DNA of 64,000 nt from Chamaecrista fasciculata (Eukaryota; Streptophyta; Magnoliopsida; Fabales; Fabaceae). The translations under genes were made by a program, and so were the position numbers. The notes below the pieces were generated by a model. That model was not told where the DNA came from. It saw nothing but the letters and a program-made list of their open reading frames with translations, and did not search any database. The stretch is from contig QANZ01011603.1 of assembly GCA_003254925.1 (NCBI GenBank), positions 132,849 to 196,848 of the forward strand, given 5' to 3'. Within the stretch, counting starts at the first letter, position 1. Each line of letters begins with the position of its first letter. Positions 1 to 11,082 of the stretch are shown piece by piece.

Positions 1-75
1 CAACACAAGCCATTTCAATCCTCAAGACTCAAAATTTAAACTCTACCTTTCTGTTTTAGCAGAGAAACAAAAGAA

Positions 76-357
76 ATGGGTTTTCGTTTACCTGGTATCA
101 GAAGGGCTTCATTTACTACAAGCCAAGGAGCTTCAAAATCTGCAGCAGAAGTCCCAAAGGGATATCTTGCAGTGTATGTTGGAGAAAAGATGAAGCGTTT
201 TGCGATCCCAATATCATACTTGAACCAACCTTCATTTCAAGACTTGCTGAGTCAAGCTGAGGAAGAGTTTGGATATGATCATCCAAAGGGTGGTCTCACT
301 ATTCCTTGCAGAGAGGATGTCTTCTTAGATGTCACTTCTCAGTTGAATGGGCTATAG
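76..357 (+). CDS. SAUR: SAUR-1, GFRLP-type small auxin-up RNA protein, 93 aa
   Basis: Single-exon ORF from ATG to TAG coding a complete short SAUR. The variable N-terminus (residues 1-25) starts [10 protein letters not shown]. The SAUR core follows: [31 protein letters not shown], then [20 protein letters not shown], ending in the hydrophobic [12 protein letters not shown]. The length is typical of the short SAUR class without N- or C-terminal extensions. There is no signal peptide or membrane span. Known role of the class: inhibition of PP2C.D phosphatases and activation of plasma-membrane H+-ATPase during auxin-driven expansion; I infer the same here. It carries KGG where most GFRLP paralogues have MGG, and A64-like replacement FAIP where others have FVIP. 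Only 75 bp of 5'UTR is in the window, so the promoter is unseen. Confidence 0.95.
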   Translation: MGFRLPGIRRASFTTSQGASKSAAEVPKGYLAVYVGEKMKRFAIPISYLNQPSFQDLLSQAEEEFGYDHPKGGLTIPCREDVFLDVTSQLNGL

Positions 358-365
358 AGCTTGGT

Positions 366-414
366 GGATAAAGCTTCTAACATAGAATTAGTTTACATTT
401 TGTAATATAGGCAT
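366..414 (+). promoter_or_regulatory. DST-like mRNA instability element, SAUR-1 3'UTR
   Basis: The 3'UTR contains GGA, then CATAGAATTAG, then CATTTTGTAAT, in the order and approximate spacing of the DST element known from SAUR 3'UTRs (GGA...ATAGAT...GTA). The middle block reads ATAGAA instead of ATAGAT. Confidence 0.6.
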
Positions 415-420
415 TCTATA

Positions 421-1547
421 TTACCATGTAAAGTTTTTTTTCCCCATTATTGTGAAGTGGAAAATTTTTTCCATCTAAATGAGACGTTCAATGACAGAGT
501 ATTCTCTGTTTTTTTTTCAAATCACAATGAATTCAACAATTCAAGTAACTCCTTTGCTACTGTCTATTCATAAAGACTAGAAATTAAAAAAATTGGAATC
601 CTTTGAAAAAGGAAACTGTGAATTGATCTAGCTTTCTGTTGAAATTAGGACCCTTTGGCCATCCCAAAGTTTTAAAGAAACAAGTGATTCTGAGGCGGAG
701 ACACTTCAGAACATTGGTGCTTCAGTGCTTGCATAAACAAAGAATACTAAATTAATTACCATGATAAGTTTTAAAGGAAATCAACATAAAAATTCTCTCT
801 GTCTCTAAGCGCTTTAACACTAATACACGATGGAATTATCGGTTTCTTTTTTCTTTATATCAACAAAATTCCATATTTTATATCAATTTGAGGCTCAGTT
901 ATATGGAGCTATATATTAACTATCTACACAACTGTCCAAAATAATCATAGACTACATTATGGATGAGGCCCTTGCTCTATCTTTATTTATTATATAAAAA
1001 GGTGACAGAAATCTATATAATCACTCTAAAGTATAAAAATTGAACTATTTCTAGTCGAATGGTAGACTCAATTGTAGATTCATACCTCGTATATCCCACT
1101 TTCAAAGTTTAACATATAAATTAATGACATTAAGAATGTAATTGCTTGAATAAAATGGATATTTATCTCTTCAAATGTTTCTGTCCAACAATTTTACTTA
1201 TAAAATATCTGAAGGCCAGTGTTGGCTAGTGATAATGTCATTGATAAGAGTTTCCTTGCTGACTGCAAACATTATGATCTACAAAAATGAACAGACATTA
1301 TTAGTCATCCAGACCTTAGTTGGGTCCATGAATATAAAGAAATACATGTGAGACGTCTAGAGCATGTCTACAAAAAATGAAGTAGACATTCAACAATGCA
1401 TTTGCAAACATTATGACTCACCAAGAGGATGCCTCTTATCTTCTTCCATTTTACAAGGTATGCATTCATTTTTATACAACTTCTTAATCCTTGATAGATA
1501 TATCTAAGACAAGCCCATGTGATCTCTCATGACACAAACACTACCCT
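421..1547. other. Intergenic DNA between SAUR-1 and SAUR-2
   Basis: No convincing gene. About 421-1300 is related to the 3' flanks of SAUR-4 (about 9420-10170) and of the SAUR-7 pseudogene (about 18300-18730), for example the shared TTTAAAGAAACAAGTGATTC near 671, so it is part of a duplicated block. Confidence 0.6.
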
Positions 1548-1598
1548 TGTCCCTCAAATAACCCCATCTTACAGCTACCCTTTAACAACTATAAAAAT
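1548..1598 (+). promoter_or_regulatory. SAUR-2 core promoter (degenerate AuxRE, TATA box)
   Basis: TATAAAAAT at 1590-1598 lies about 100 bp before the ATG. At the place where sister genes have the auxin-response core TGTCTC, this gene has TGTCCC (1548-1553). A CATGTG box sits about 30 bp further upstream. Confidence 0.6.
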
Positions 1599-1696
1599 AC
1601 ACTCCCTCTTGCCTTCACAAGCAACACAAGTCCTTGCAATCCTCAATAATCAAAATCTAAACACTACCATTCTACATCAGAAGATAAACATAAGAA

Positions 1697-1975
1697 ATGG
1701 GTTTTCGTCTACCTGGAATCAGAAGAACTTCATTTACTGCTAGCCATGGAGCTTCAAAATCTGCAGAAGTCCCAAAGGGCTATGTTGCAGTGTATGTTGG
1801 AGAGAAGATAAAGCGCTTTGTGATTCCCATATCATACTTGAACCAACCTTCATTTCAAGACTTATTGAGTCAAGCTGAGGAAGAGTATGGATATGAACAT
1901 CCAATGGGTGGCCTCACAATTCCTTGTAGAGAGGAAGTGTTCTTAGATATTACTTCACGGTTGAATAGTCTATAA
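1697..1975 (+). CDS. SAUR: SAUR-2, GFRLP-type SAUR protein, 92 aa
   Basis: Complete intronless SAUR. The ATG is in the same context (AAGAAATGGG) as in all GFRLP genes. The core runs [33 protein letters not shown], with E instead of D in GYEHPMGG, and E instead of D in [10 protein letters not shown]. Cys77 is kept. It is the only copy with KIKRF rather than KMKRF. The upstream region has a TATA box but an altered AuxRE, and the 3'UTR carries a good DST. A 74-residue ORF overlapping the 5' end in another frame is 5'UTR read-through and is not counted. Confidence 0.95.
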   Translation: MGFRLPGIRRTSFTASHGASKSAEVPKGYVAVYVGEKIKRFVIPISYLNQPSFQDLLSQAEEEYGYEHPMGGLTIPCREEVFLDITSRLNSL

Positions 1976-1986
1976 AGCATAGTGAA

Positions 1987-2019
1987 GGAGACTGACATAG
2001 ACTTAGCAGACATTTTGTA
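1987..2019 (+). promoter_or_regulatory. DST-like element, SAUR-2 3'UTR
   Basis: GGAGACTGACATAGACTTAG followed by CATTTTGTA gives the three DST blocks GGA, ATAGA and GTA at canonical spacing, 12 bp after the stop codon. Confidence 0.7.
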
Positions 2020-2049
2020 ATATAGGCATTCTATGACCCCGTAAAGGTT

Positions 2050-3395
2050 TCCCTTTTGTTTTTTTTCCACTCTTAGGAAGTGGGAAAAAAATTTCCAACT
2101 GAATGAGATATTCATTGTTTCTTTCCCTAATCACAATTCCATTCCAGTGGCTTTTGCGTTCCTAATTATTCATAAAGACTACAATTACCATGTGTTTTTC
2201 TTTACGAGAAAAAAACTATGAAGGAAGCTAAAACTCTCTGTAATTTCAGTGTCAATTAGTAACCTTCGCTTGTTTTTTTTTTGGCCAAAAGTAACCTTTG
2301 CTTGTTCATTCCAGAATTTTGAAGAAAGTTCAAGGGATATGACATCATCAGTTTTTCTCATTATATCTAGCCCACTGACACACGTATAAATATTAAAAAC
2401 TAAGAAGTCCCTCTTGGTTTATTTTTCCTTTTTCTTTTTTTCCATTTCTTCATGTACTTGAGTCTACACCTATGAAAAAAACCTTAGTAAGATCAACAAA
2501 ATTGGTTCTGTTTTGCAAATATTTGTTTTATTATCCTTTCATGGGAAGAGTACAATTTGTTCACCAGAATGAATGACAAAAGATTCAGCAATAGCAATGA
2601 TCGATGATAAACTTAGAGGAAGAAGGTATTACGAGGATATTGATTCCTTTAGAGAAGCTGACTTGTTATTTTAAAGTACTAATTTTCTAACTATGTTATG
2701 TATTGTGGAAAATATAGTTTTTAGTGAACCCGTTAACTAACTGTCATAATTGTCATTGACCTAGAAACCATCAATTTTGAAGCCAAACTCATGATGCCAT
2801 CAATTTAAGGTTAATTTCTTTTAGAATCAAGGAAAAGTTAAACATAATTTAGCTTCAGAGATTATATGCCCCTTGATCGTTCAAATATTAAAAGAGAAAC
2901 AATTCAATCTTATAAGAAAGAATCAAACTTCATGCAGTAAGAGCTTATCCAAGAAGAGGGAATCATCAACCACTTCAAGTTTAAACTTAAACACATACAA
3001 TTGTACGTCACTGATTCTAAAATATTCTGCATAACATAAGCTTTAAACTCTTCACATGGAGCTGTCCCAAAATTTAATTACTTGAAGCCTACAGGTCACA
3101 ACGATCATGTTATACAACTCAACAATGATGTTACTTGTCATCCAGATCATAGATAGTATCTATATATCAACATTCAACTATATGGAAATTATATGAAGAA
3201 GTCATGTGAAGTGTCTAAAGCGTGTCAAAAAAATGGAGAGAAGCCACTAAGCAATGCATTATCCAACATTAGGATTAATTCCAGGTGGGTACAATATTGA
3301 CCTCTCTTTTACATGGTGGGGTATGCAATATCCATTCTTATACTTAATAAAGACATCTAAGACAACACCATGTGATATACCATGTCACACACACA
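2050..3395. other. Intergenic DNA between SAUR-2 and SAUR-3
   Basis: No gene found. The part from about 2690 on is a duplicated upstream module also present at about 10310-11010, 18890-19560 and 22160-22716. Shared landmarks are CTTCACATGGAGCTGTCC, AAGTCATGTGAAGTGTCTAA and CCAACATTAGGATTAATTCC. Confidence 0.65.
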
Positions 3396-3399
3396 AACT

Positions 3400-3449
3400 T
3401 GTCTCTCTATTGACCCCATCCAATGGCTACCCTTTAACAACTATAAATA
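3400..3449 (+). promoter_or_regulatory. SAUR-3 core promoter: TGTCTC AuxRE and TATA box
   Basis: TGTCTC at 3400-3405 and TATAAATA at 3442-3449, with CATGTG about 30 bp further upstream. The TATA box lies about 100 bp before the ATG. Confidence 0.7.
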
Positions 3450-3545
3450 AACACTACTTTCCTTCACAAGAAATACAAGTCATTCCATTCATCAAGAATC
3501 AAAATTCAAACACTTCCTTACTGTTTCAGCAGAGAAACAAGAGAA

Positions 3546-3824
3546 ATGGGTTTTCGTTTACCCAGTATTAGAAGGTCTTCATTTACTGCTAGCCAAGGTG
3601 CTTCAAAATCTGTGGAAGTCCCAAAGGGCTATGTTGCAGTGTATGTTGGAGAGAAGATGAAACGTTTTGTGATCCCCATAGCACACTTGAATCAACCTTC
3701 ATTTCAAGACTTGCTGATTCAAGCTGAGGAAGAGTACGGATATGACCATCCAATGGGTGGCCTCACAATTCCTTGCAGAGAGGATGTGTTTTTAGATGTC
3801 ATTTCTGGCTTGAATGGGCTGTAG
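3546..3824 (+). CDS. SAUR: SAUR-3, GFRLP-type SAUR protein, 92 aa
   Basis: Complete intronless SAUR of the sub-branch with [14 protein letters not shown] (A-H instead of S-Y), shared with SAUR-5 and partly SAUR-8. The N-terminus is [13 protein letters not shown]; the core [20 protein letters not shown] is intact, and [16 protein letters not shown] is kept. The C-terminus is DVISGLNGL. Promoter with intact AuxRE and TATA, and a DST in the 3'UTR. The RTE LINE begins about 310 bp downstream of the stop. Confidence 0.95.
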   Translation: MGFRLPSIRRSSFTASQGASKSVEVPKGYVAVYVGEKMKRFVIPIAHLNQPSFQDLLIQAEEEYGYDHPMGGLTIPCREDVFLDVISGLNGL

Positions 3825-3835
3825 AGTATAGTGAA

Positions 3836-3866
3836 GGAGACTAACATCGATTTAGTGAATATTGTA
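3836..3866 (+). promoter_or_regulatory. DST-like element, SAUR-3 3'UTR
   Basis: GGAGACTAACATCGATTTAG then AATATTGTAAC. The middle block is ATCGAT rather than ATAGAT, a one-base change in the core. Confidence 0.55.
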
Positions 3867-4131
3867 ACATAGGAATTCTATAACATTGTAAAGATTCTTT
3901 TTTTCTTTTCCATTCTGATGAGGAATTGAAAAAGTTTTTCCATCTCAATGAGATGTTGAACGATAAAGTATTCTCTTTTTTATTTTTTGTATCATAACAC
4001 TGAATTCAACAACTCAAGTGACCGCTGCTTCTGTTAATTCATAAAGACTAGAAATTAAAAAATCAGGGTGATCAATAAAAAAAAAAAACTCAGGAGTAAG
4101 CTTTAGCTTTTTGTTGCAATCAGAACCTTTC

Positions 4132-4142
4132 TCTTGACCAAT
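4132..4142. repeat. 11-bp target site duplication of the LINE (left copy)
   Basis: TCTTGACCAAT here is repeated at 7477-7487 on the other side of the LINE. This marks both ends of the insertion. Confidence 0.8.
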
Positions 4143-4169
4143 TACAACAACAACAACCAAAGCCTTATC

Positions 4170-5633
4170 CTACTGGGTGGGGTCGGCTATATGAATGAAC
4201 TGACGCCAACGTGTTCTATCCTTGCACATGTCAACCGTAAGGTTATTGATAGCTAGATCTTTTCGGATAGTTTCTTGGATAGTTTTCTTTAGTCTTCCCC
4301 TTCCTCGGATTATAGAATTCTCTACCATTTAATCAACTCTGCATACCGGGGCCTCTAAAGGTCTTCTTTGTACATGCCCAAACCACTTAAGGCGTGTTTC
4401 GACCAATTTTTCAATGATAGGTGCCACACCAACCTTCTCTCTGATGACTTCATTCCTGATCTTATCTTTAATAGTATGACCACACATCCAACGAAGCATT
4501 CTCATCTCAGTCACGTTGAATTTTTGCTTATGTTGCCCTTTTATCGCCCAACAATCAGTATCATACAATAGAGCGAGTCTTATTGCCGTGCGGTAAAATT
4601 TTCCTTTTAGTTTAAGCGGCACTTTTTTATCAAAGATAACCCCTGAGGCCTTTCTCCACTTCATCCACCCTGCCTGGATCCTGTGATTAACATCCTCTTC
4701 TATTTCCCCTTTGCTTTGCAAAATCGTTCCCAAATACTTAAAGCTTGTAACTTCTTGTAACTGATGATCACCGAGTTTCACAATATCTGTAGGATCCCCT
4801 TCACTGCCACTGAACTTACACGCCATAAACTCTGTCTTACTTCTACTGATACGAAAACCATAAGTCTCCAAAGCTTGTCTCCACCTTTCTAGTGTTGTAT
4901 TGACTTCGCCTTTGGAGTCCCCGACCAAGACAATGTCATCAACAAAGAGCATGCACCTTCGTGCTGCCTCTTGTATATGTTCAGTGAGTACATCCAGTAC
5001 CACATTAAAGAGGTATGGGCTCAGAGCGGAGCCTTGATGAAGTCCTATGGTAATAGGAAAATCCCTCGTCGCTCCACTCTATGTTCTCACACAAGTTGTA
5101 ACCCCGTTATACATGTCTTGAATCGCCCGTATATAAGCCACACAAACTCCTTTCTTCTCCAAAGCCTTCCACAAAACATTCCTTGGTACTCTGTCATAAG
5201 CCTTTTCTAAATCGATGAAAACCATGTAAAGATCCTTATGAGCGCTCTGATATCTTTCCATCAATCTTCTCAGTAAATAAATGGCTTCTGTGGTAGACCT
5301 TCCAGGCATGAAACCAAATTGATTTTCAGAAATACGTGTCTCAGGCTCTCAGTCCTCAGCCTCCTCCTCTCAATAACCTTCTCCCATAATTTCATAGTAT
5401 GACTCATAAGTTTGATCCCCCTGTAGTTCCCGCAATTATGAATATCTCCCTTGTTTTTGTACACAGGAATAAGGGTACTCTTCCTCTATTCATCCGGCAT
5501 GTTCTTGGAACGCAAAATCACATTGAAAAGTTTGGTTAACCAGCTCACCCCCTTGCCTCCTAAACTTTTCCACACCTCAATTGGTAGATTATCCGGTCCA
5601 ACTGCTTTCCCATTATCCATCCTTCTCAGAGCT
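4170..5633 (-). pseudogene. LINE reverse transcriptase portion, broken
   Basis: Minus-strand reading: NGKAVGPDNLPIEVWK, then [52 protein letters not shown], the catalytic FVDDIVLVGD (FADD in most relatives; both aspartates kept) and FKYLGTILQ, then the C-terminal RMLRWMCGH and KWFGHVQRRP. Breaks: stop after NMPDE (5465-5467), a frameshift at about 5310-5360, stop at 5079-5081, and TAA at 4329-4331. The reading frame continues past the last stop to a natural-looking end at 4170-4172 (…DPTQ). Confidence 0.9.
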
Positions 5634-5985
5634 NNNNNNNNNNNNNNNNNNNNNNNNNNNNNNNNNNNNNNNNNNNNNNNNNNNNNNNNNNNNNNNNNNN
5701 NNNNNNNNNNNNNNNNNNNNNNNNNNNNNNNNNNNNNNNNNNNNNNNNNNNNNNNNNNNNNNNNNNNNNNNNNNNNNNNNNNNNNNNNNNNNNNNNNNNN
5801 NNNNNNNNNNNNNNNNNNNNNNNNNNNNNNNNNNNNNNNNNNNNNNNNNNNNNNNNNNNNNNNNNNNNNNNNNNNNNNNNNNNNNNNNNNNNNNNNNNNN
5901 NNNNNNNNNNNNNNNNNNNNNNNNNNNNNNNNNNNNNNNNNNNNNNNNNNNNNNNNNNNNNNNNNNNNNNNNNNNNNNNNNNNNN
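5634..5985. other. Assembly gap, 352 N
   Basis: Run of N inside the LINE. ORFs spanning it are meaningless. Confidence 0.99.
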
Positions 5986-6239
5986 CTCGAGAAGCATCTA
6001 GTGCATGTATCTCTATACACCGAGGTCATGCTGGTCTTAGTTCATTTACGTTCCCACGTGAATGATCGACCAGGGACAGTTTTAGATTAATTATCTTATA
6101 ATCAATCAAGGATGCTATCATAGTAAACACGTTAATAATATGATAACAACATAATTTATCTCTATAAATTAATCAAAAATATATATATGTTCAAATAACA
6201 CATAAATAAATGATTGGCCCTAGGGCACAATCTCCATCA
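5986..6239. mobile_element. 3' part of an LTR (copia-like) nested in the LINE
   Basis: 254 bp between the gap and the resumed LINE frame do not belong to the LINE. It ends GGCACAATCTCCATCA at 6239, the same terminus as the LTR at 40062-40229, where a 5-bp target duplication proves the boundary. The left end and its target duplication are hidden in the gap. If inserted normally, ACCCT at 6240-6244 should be duplicated. Confidence 0.65.
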
Positions 6240-7476
6240 ACCCTCCTCATCCTTGATGCATTTCACTTGATCGATATCTCTTGTCTTACGCTCTCTACTC
6301 TTAACAAGTTTGAAGACTCTTCTCTCTCCATCTTTAGTCCCGAGAGCCTGATAAAACCCTTCGTAAGCTTGGTTTCTTGCCTCAGCCACTGTCTTCTTAA
6401 CATCTTTCTTAGCTGCCTTATAATTCTCCCAACTTTCACTATTTCTTGTAGCTTTCCATTCTTTAAAACATTTCCGCTTGACCTGAACCTTATCTTGTAT
6501 GTTTGCATCCCACCACCATGATTCTTTTCCTTTAGGCCCAACACCTCGTGAGATACCCACAGTTTTAGCCGCAACCAACCTAACACTTTCAGCCATAGTG
6601 TTCAACATGTGATTAGCATCGCCTTGTACCTCCCACACCCTCTCTGCTAGCATCCGTGTTTTTGAAGAGCTCTTGAGCTTCACCTTTTAGTTTCCACCAC
6701 CTTGTTCTAGGGCTTGGTTTATACTTATTTCTTCCAACTCTGTTTTTAACAAGAACATCCATAACCAACACCCTATGCTGGGTAGTTAAACTTTCTCCAA
6801 AGATGACTTTGCAATTTGTGCACAGTGCTCTATCCGATCTCCTTACTAGAAAGAAATCGATTTGAGAACATGTTGCCCCGCTCTTGTATGTGATAAGATG
6901 CTCTATTCTCTTTTTAAAACACGTGTTTGCTATAGTGAGATTAGAAGTTAAGGCAAAGTCCAAAATAGCTTTACCCTCTACATTAACCACACCAAAGCCA
7001 AAACCACCATGGAAACCTTCATATCCTCGAGGTTCACGCCCCACATGGCCATTAAGATCTCCTCCTAGGAACACCTTTTCTTCCGCTGGTATGCTCTGTA
7101 GTAGATTTTCGAGGTTTTCCCAGAAAAGAAGTTTGTTTTGCTCACTCAAACCAACTTGGGGAGCATAAGCGCTAATAACATGGAAGGTCTCTCGATCCAC
7201 CACCAGTTTAAGAGATAAAATCATGTCTCCCATTCTTTTAATATCCACCACTTTGTCCCTCCACTATTTGTCAATGATAATACCCACTTCATTCTTGGTT
7301 TTTGACTTTCCTGTATACCAGAGCTTGAAACCTGAGGTGTCTAATTCTTTCGCCTTAGCTCCTGCCCATTTAGTCTCTTGTAGACACAACACATTAATCT
7401 TTCGTCTGATCATGGTGTCGACTAACTCCACCGCCTTCCCTGTAAGTTTGCCAACATTCCAAGAATACAAATTTTT
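6240..7476 (-). pseudogene. LINE endonuclease portion, broken
   Basis: Minus-strand reading shows the plant RTE endonuclease: YSWNVGKLTGKAVELVDT, NVLCLQETKW, ISAYAPQVG, FLGGDLNGHVG and CSQIDFFLVRR. These are the EEP metal-binding and catalytic blocks (N, E, Y, D-x-N, and the SDH region missing or diverged). A linker follows, with SWWWDANIQDKV and ERKTRDIDQVKCIKDE. A stop at 7264-7266 (DK*WRD) and a frameshift at about 6640-6683 break the frame. Confidence 0.88.
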
Positions 7477-7487
7477 TCTTGACCAAT
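7477..7487. repeat. 11-bp target site duplication of the LINE (right copy)
   Basis: TCTTGACCAAT, identical to 4132-4142. Confidence 0.8.
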
Positions 7488-8920
7488 ACACATGTGATTA
7501 AACAAGCAATTTTAAAGATTAAACAAGCAATGCTGAGGCAGATCACTTTAGTTATTGGTCATTGGTGCTTCAGTTCTTGATGAGTAAACCAAGAATACTA
7601 ATTTAGTTAACATATTAAGAAAATCAACTTAAGAAATTCCCTGTCAGTAAATGTTTTAATTTAGGACTGGAGTGCACTATAAAATCAACCTAAAGGAGGC
7701 TGGCATAGATTAGTTGTGTCAATTTTGTACAGAAGGCACCATTCTTTTTTCTTTTTATCATTACTCTGTAGGTGCAAAACGCCATCACAATTTGATAATT
7801 ATAGACCAAAATTGTTGTATTTTCAGTTTTTGCCAAATCTCAACGAATGTTGTCCAATTTTACGGATTATATAAGCAACCAATGAATAGCATATGCTGTT
7901 CAAGTCAATACAGCAGGACTTTTCTAAGCATTGTTAATATTTATCAAGTGCCCTTTCGAGGGAAGTGTATGATTATTTCACCTATGTGAGAAGTTTATGA
8001 ACAAAGCAACACAAGTAATTTTTCCTCTGTCAAAAAAAAAAATGTAATAGCAAGGTTTCCTTTGGAAAACTTTGACCTTGATCTTTAAAAGTGCTAATTC
8101 TTGATATGTATCACTAATTGAACTTATTGAAAATAAGTTTTTATTAACCAAGGAAGCTTTAATTTTAAAAGACAAACTTATGCAGTTATGATGCTTTCTT
8201 TGTAAGGTCACAGTTTCTAGTTAAAACATGAAAGCAGAAAGAAAAAGTTCATTTTAGGAAGGAAAAATTACTTTCACAAATATAAAAGATAGCACCATGG
8301 ATTCCGTTTATTTTGACTGTTCAAATATTACATGAGAAGACAATTCAAGCCCTAACCGAGGTTCAAAAGTTCATGTTCTATTAGCTAAAAATTTTGTTCT
8401 TGCGGAAAGGACCAAAGACAAATTTAATGTTAAGAGGTACAATCACATAAAAGATTCTCTGAAGAGTTCAAGAAACTATCCATTATTAACATTTTAAAAA
8501 TACAATTCTGTGAATAAAATAGGTCCTTAACTCTTCACATGGTGCTGTCCGAATATTCAAAGCCCTTAAAATCTACAGGCCAATTTGGGAATGGCAAGTG
8601 CGTTACTGATATGCAGCAATCAACTGTCATATAATTGCATCTGGTTCAGCCGGTAGCTATAAATCAGCAGTCAACGGGAAAATCAATATAAAGCAAAGCA
8701 AGTAAGATGTCTAAATCATGATTATAAAATGTCGTATCCATTTAACAATGCATGAACCAACATTGGGACTCACCAAGGCATGTCTAGATTATATCAAGAG
8801 GTACCCTATTGTCCTCTCTTTTGCAAGTTGGGGTAAGCATTCACTCAAATAAAATGTCTTAATCTTCGACAAAGACCTCAAAGACAACACCATGTGATAC
8901 ATCACACACACACATGAACC
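7488..8920. other. Intergenic DNA with a ghost of a SAUR-6-like gene
   Basis: Continuous homology with the 3' flank of SAUR-6 and onward (7700-8950 versus 16700-17900), for example TTGTAAAACGCC-like and AATATTTATCAAGTGC stretches. No coding SAUR is left here; only the 3'UTR of a missing gene remains (see 7669-7740). Confidence 0.7.
7669..7740 (+). pseudogene. Ghost SAUR 3' end (CDS lost, DST kept)
   Basis: CACTATAAAATCAAC at 7675 matches the end and 3'UTR start of SAUR-6 (GGGCTATAAATCACAC). A DST-like block at 7695-7729 reads GGAGGCTGGCATAGATTAG then TTTTGTA. Upstream there is no SAUR coding sequence, only flank DNA shared with about 11810-11930. The gene body has been deleted. Confidence 0.6.
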
Positions 8921-8971
8921 TTGTTTTCTTGTATACCCTATTCTTTTGTGACCCTTTAACAACTATAAATA
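8921..8971 (+). promoter_or_regulatory. SAUR-4 core promoter (AuxRE lost, TATA kept)
   Basis: TATAAATA at 8964-8971. The AuxRE position reads TTGTTTTCTT (8921-8930), with no TGTCTC. CATGTG is present upstream at about 8892. Confidence 0.6.
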
Positions 8972-9076
8972 TACACATCTTAGCTTCACAACCAACACAA
9001 GTCTTTCCATCCTCAAGAATCAACACTCAAACACTACCTTAGAATTTAAGCAGAGACAGAAAAAAACACTAAAGAG

Positions 9077-9355
9077 ATGGGTTTTCGCTTACCTGGTATC
9101 AGAAGGGCTTCATTTACTGCTAGCCAAGGAGCTTCAAAATCTGTGGAAGTCCCAAAGGGTCATCTAGCAGTGTATGTGGGAAAGCAGATGAAGCGTTTTG
9201 TGATCCCGATATCATACTTAAACCAACCCTCATTTCAAGACTTGCTGAGTCAAGCTGAGGAAGAATTCGGATATGATCATCCAAAGGGTGGGCTCACTAT
9301 TCCTTGTAGAGAGGATGTCTTCTTAGATGTCACTTCTCAGTTGAATGGGCTATAG
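9077..9355 (+). CDS. SAUR: SAUR-4, GFRLP-type SAUR protein, 92 aa
   Basis: Complete intronless SAUR: residues 1-24 variable, VPKG at 25-28, [10 protein letters not shown] at 48-57, Cys77, end at residue 92. It is the HLAVYVG branch shared only with the SAUR-7 pseudogene ([17 protein letters not shown] here), so these two are recent sisters. KGG replaces MGG as in SAUR-1. The 5'UTR has the conserved leader ending AGAGATGGG. A DST-like element follows the stop. The promoter lacks the AuxRE core found in several sisters. Confidence 0.95.
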   Translation: MGFRLPGIRRASFTASQGASKSVEVPKGHLAVYVGKQMKRFVIPISYLNQPSFQDLLSQAEEEFGYDHPKGGLTIPCREDVFLDVTSQLNGL

Positions 9356-9367
9356 AGCTTAGTGAAT

Positions 9368-9402
9368 GAAGCTGCTGACATAGAATTAGTTGACATTTTG
9401 TA
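9368..9402 (+). promoter_or_regulatory. DST-like element, SAUR-4 3'UTR
   Basis: GAAGCTGCTGACATAGAATT followed by GACATTTTGTA. The first block is GAA rather than GGA, and the middle block ATAGAA rather than ATAGAT, so it may be weak. Confidence 0.5.
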
Positions 9403-9419
9403 ATATAGGCATTCTATTA

Positions 9420-11080
9420 CCATGTAAAGGTTTTTTGTGCTTTCCATTCTTGGGAAGTTGAGAAGTTTTTGCATCTAAATGAGATGTTCTATGACAGAGT
9501 ATTCTCTGTTTTCTTTTTCAAATCACAATGAATTTAACAATTCAAGTAACTCCTCTGCTTTAATTTTGTCTATTCATAAAGTCTAGAAATTAGAAAATTG
9601 TGGATTCCATTGAAAATGGGAAGTATGGAGTAGGGTAGCTTTCTGTTGAAATCAGGACCCTTCCTTGCCCATCCCAAAGTTTTAAAGAAACAAGTGATTC
9701 TGAGGCAGACACGCTTCAGAATTTTGGTACTTCAGTGCTTGCATTAACAAAGAATACTAGATTAACTACGATGATAAGCTTTAAAGGAAATCAATGTAGA
9801 AATTCTCTCTGTATCTAATCGCTTTAACGCTAAGACATGAAGTATCAGTTTCCTTTTGCTTTATATCAACAAAATTCCAAAATTTATATCTACATGAGGC
9901 TCAATTTATGTATAGCTATCTACACAACTATCAGATATTTCCGTAGACTAAAGTATGGATGAAGCTCTTATTCTATCTTTATTTATTATTAAGAGGTGAC
10001 AAAAATCTATATAATCACCCGAAAGTAAAAAAATTGAAGTCTTAAACTATTTTGAGTCAAACGGCAGGCTTACACAAAATATCTTAAGGTCAGTGCTGGC
10101 TTGTGATCATGTCATTGATAAAAGTTCTGTTGCTGCCTTCGAACACTATGATCTACAGAAATGAACAGACATTATTATCCTTTCCTGGGAAGACTACTAC
10201 TTGTTCACCTGGATAAATGATAAAAGATTCTACAATAGAAATGATGATAAACGTACAGGATGCTAATTCCTTTGGTGAAGTTGACCTTTTTTACTTGAAA
10301 GTACTAATTTTCTAACTCTGTTATGCGTTGTGCAAAATATAGTTTATAGTGAACTAGTTAACTAACTGCCACAACTCACAATTTTCAATGACCTAGATAC
10401 CTTCAATTTTGATCCAAAACTCCTGATACCATCATTCTAAGGTTAATTTATTTTTAAATCAAGAAAAAGAAAAACATAAGATCATTCATTAAGGGTGAGT
10501 GTACTTGTTGAAATATATAATATAGCTTCAGAGATCCTCCTACCATTGATTGTTCAAATATAACTTGAGACAAAAGTTCAATCTTTCAGAACGAATCAAT
10601 ACTTCATGTGATAATAGCTAGTAGTTCTTGTACCTTGAGACAACAATTCAATATTTAACAAATGTATGTCGCTGATTCTTAAATATTCTGCATAACATGA
10701 ACTTTAAACTCTTCACATGGAGCAGTCCTACAATTTAAGTACTTGAAACCTACAGGTCACAACTTTTTTTTTCAAACACTATGATCTCCAACTCAACAAT
10801 GATTTTACTTGTCATCCAGATTCATAGATAGTAACTGTATATCAACATTCAACTATATGGCATTTATATGAAAAAGTCATGTGAGGTGTCTAAAGCGTGT
10901 CAACAAAATGGAGCGAAGCCACTAAGCAATGCATTATCCAACATTAGGATTAATTTCGTGTGGGTACAAATGAACAATACTGACCCCTCTTTTACATGGT
11001 GGGGTATGCAATCTCCATTTTTATACTTAACAGAGACCTCTAAGACAACACCATGTGATATACCATGTCACACACACAAA
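9420..11080. other. Intergenic DNA between SAUR-4 and SAUR-5
   Basis: No gene. 9420-10170 is a duplicate of the SAUR-1 3' flank and 10310-11010 a duplicate of the upstream module before SAUR-3 and SAUR-8. Confidence 0.6.
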
Positions 11081-11082
11081 TT

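Larger units (their letters stand above)
4143..7476 (-). mobile_element. RTE-clade non-LTR retrotransposon (LINE), decayed, with nested LTR element and gap
   Basis: Minus-strand element bounded by an 11-bp target duplication. The 3' end (low coordinates) is a (GTT)n tail, read on + as ACAACAACAACAACC, preceded by the conserved terminal segment that plant RTE elements share with Au-type SINEs. It codes an EEP endonuclease followed by a reverse transcriptase. The 5' end starts at about the first residues of the endonuclease, so it is only slightly truncated. Four in-frame stops and at least two frameshifts make it non-functional. A 352-base N gap and part of an LTR element interrupt it between the endonuclease and RT domains. 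Confidence 0.9.

Noticed and set aside
4368..5210. Plus-strand ORFs over the LINE
   Set aside because: The minus strand has unmistakable reverse transcriptase motifs.
5451..6090. Long ORFs across the gap on both strands
   Set aside because: They consist mostly of N translated as X.
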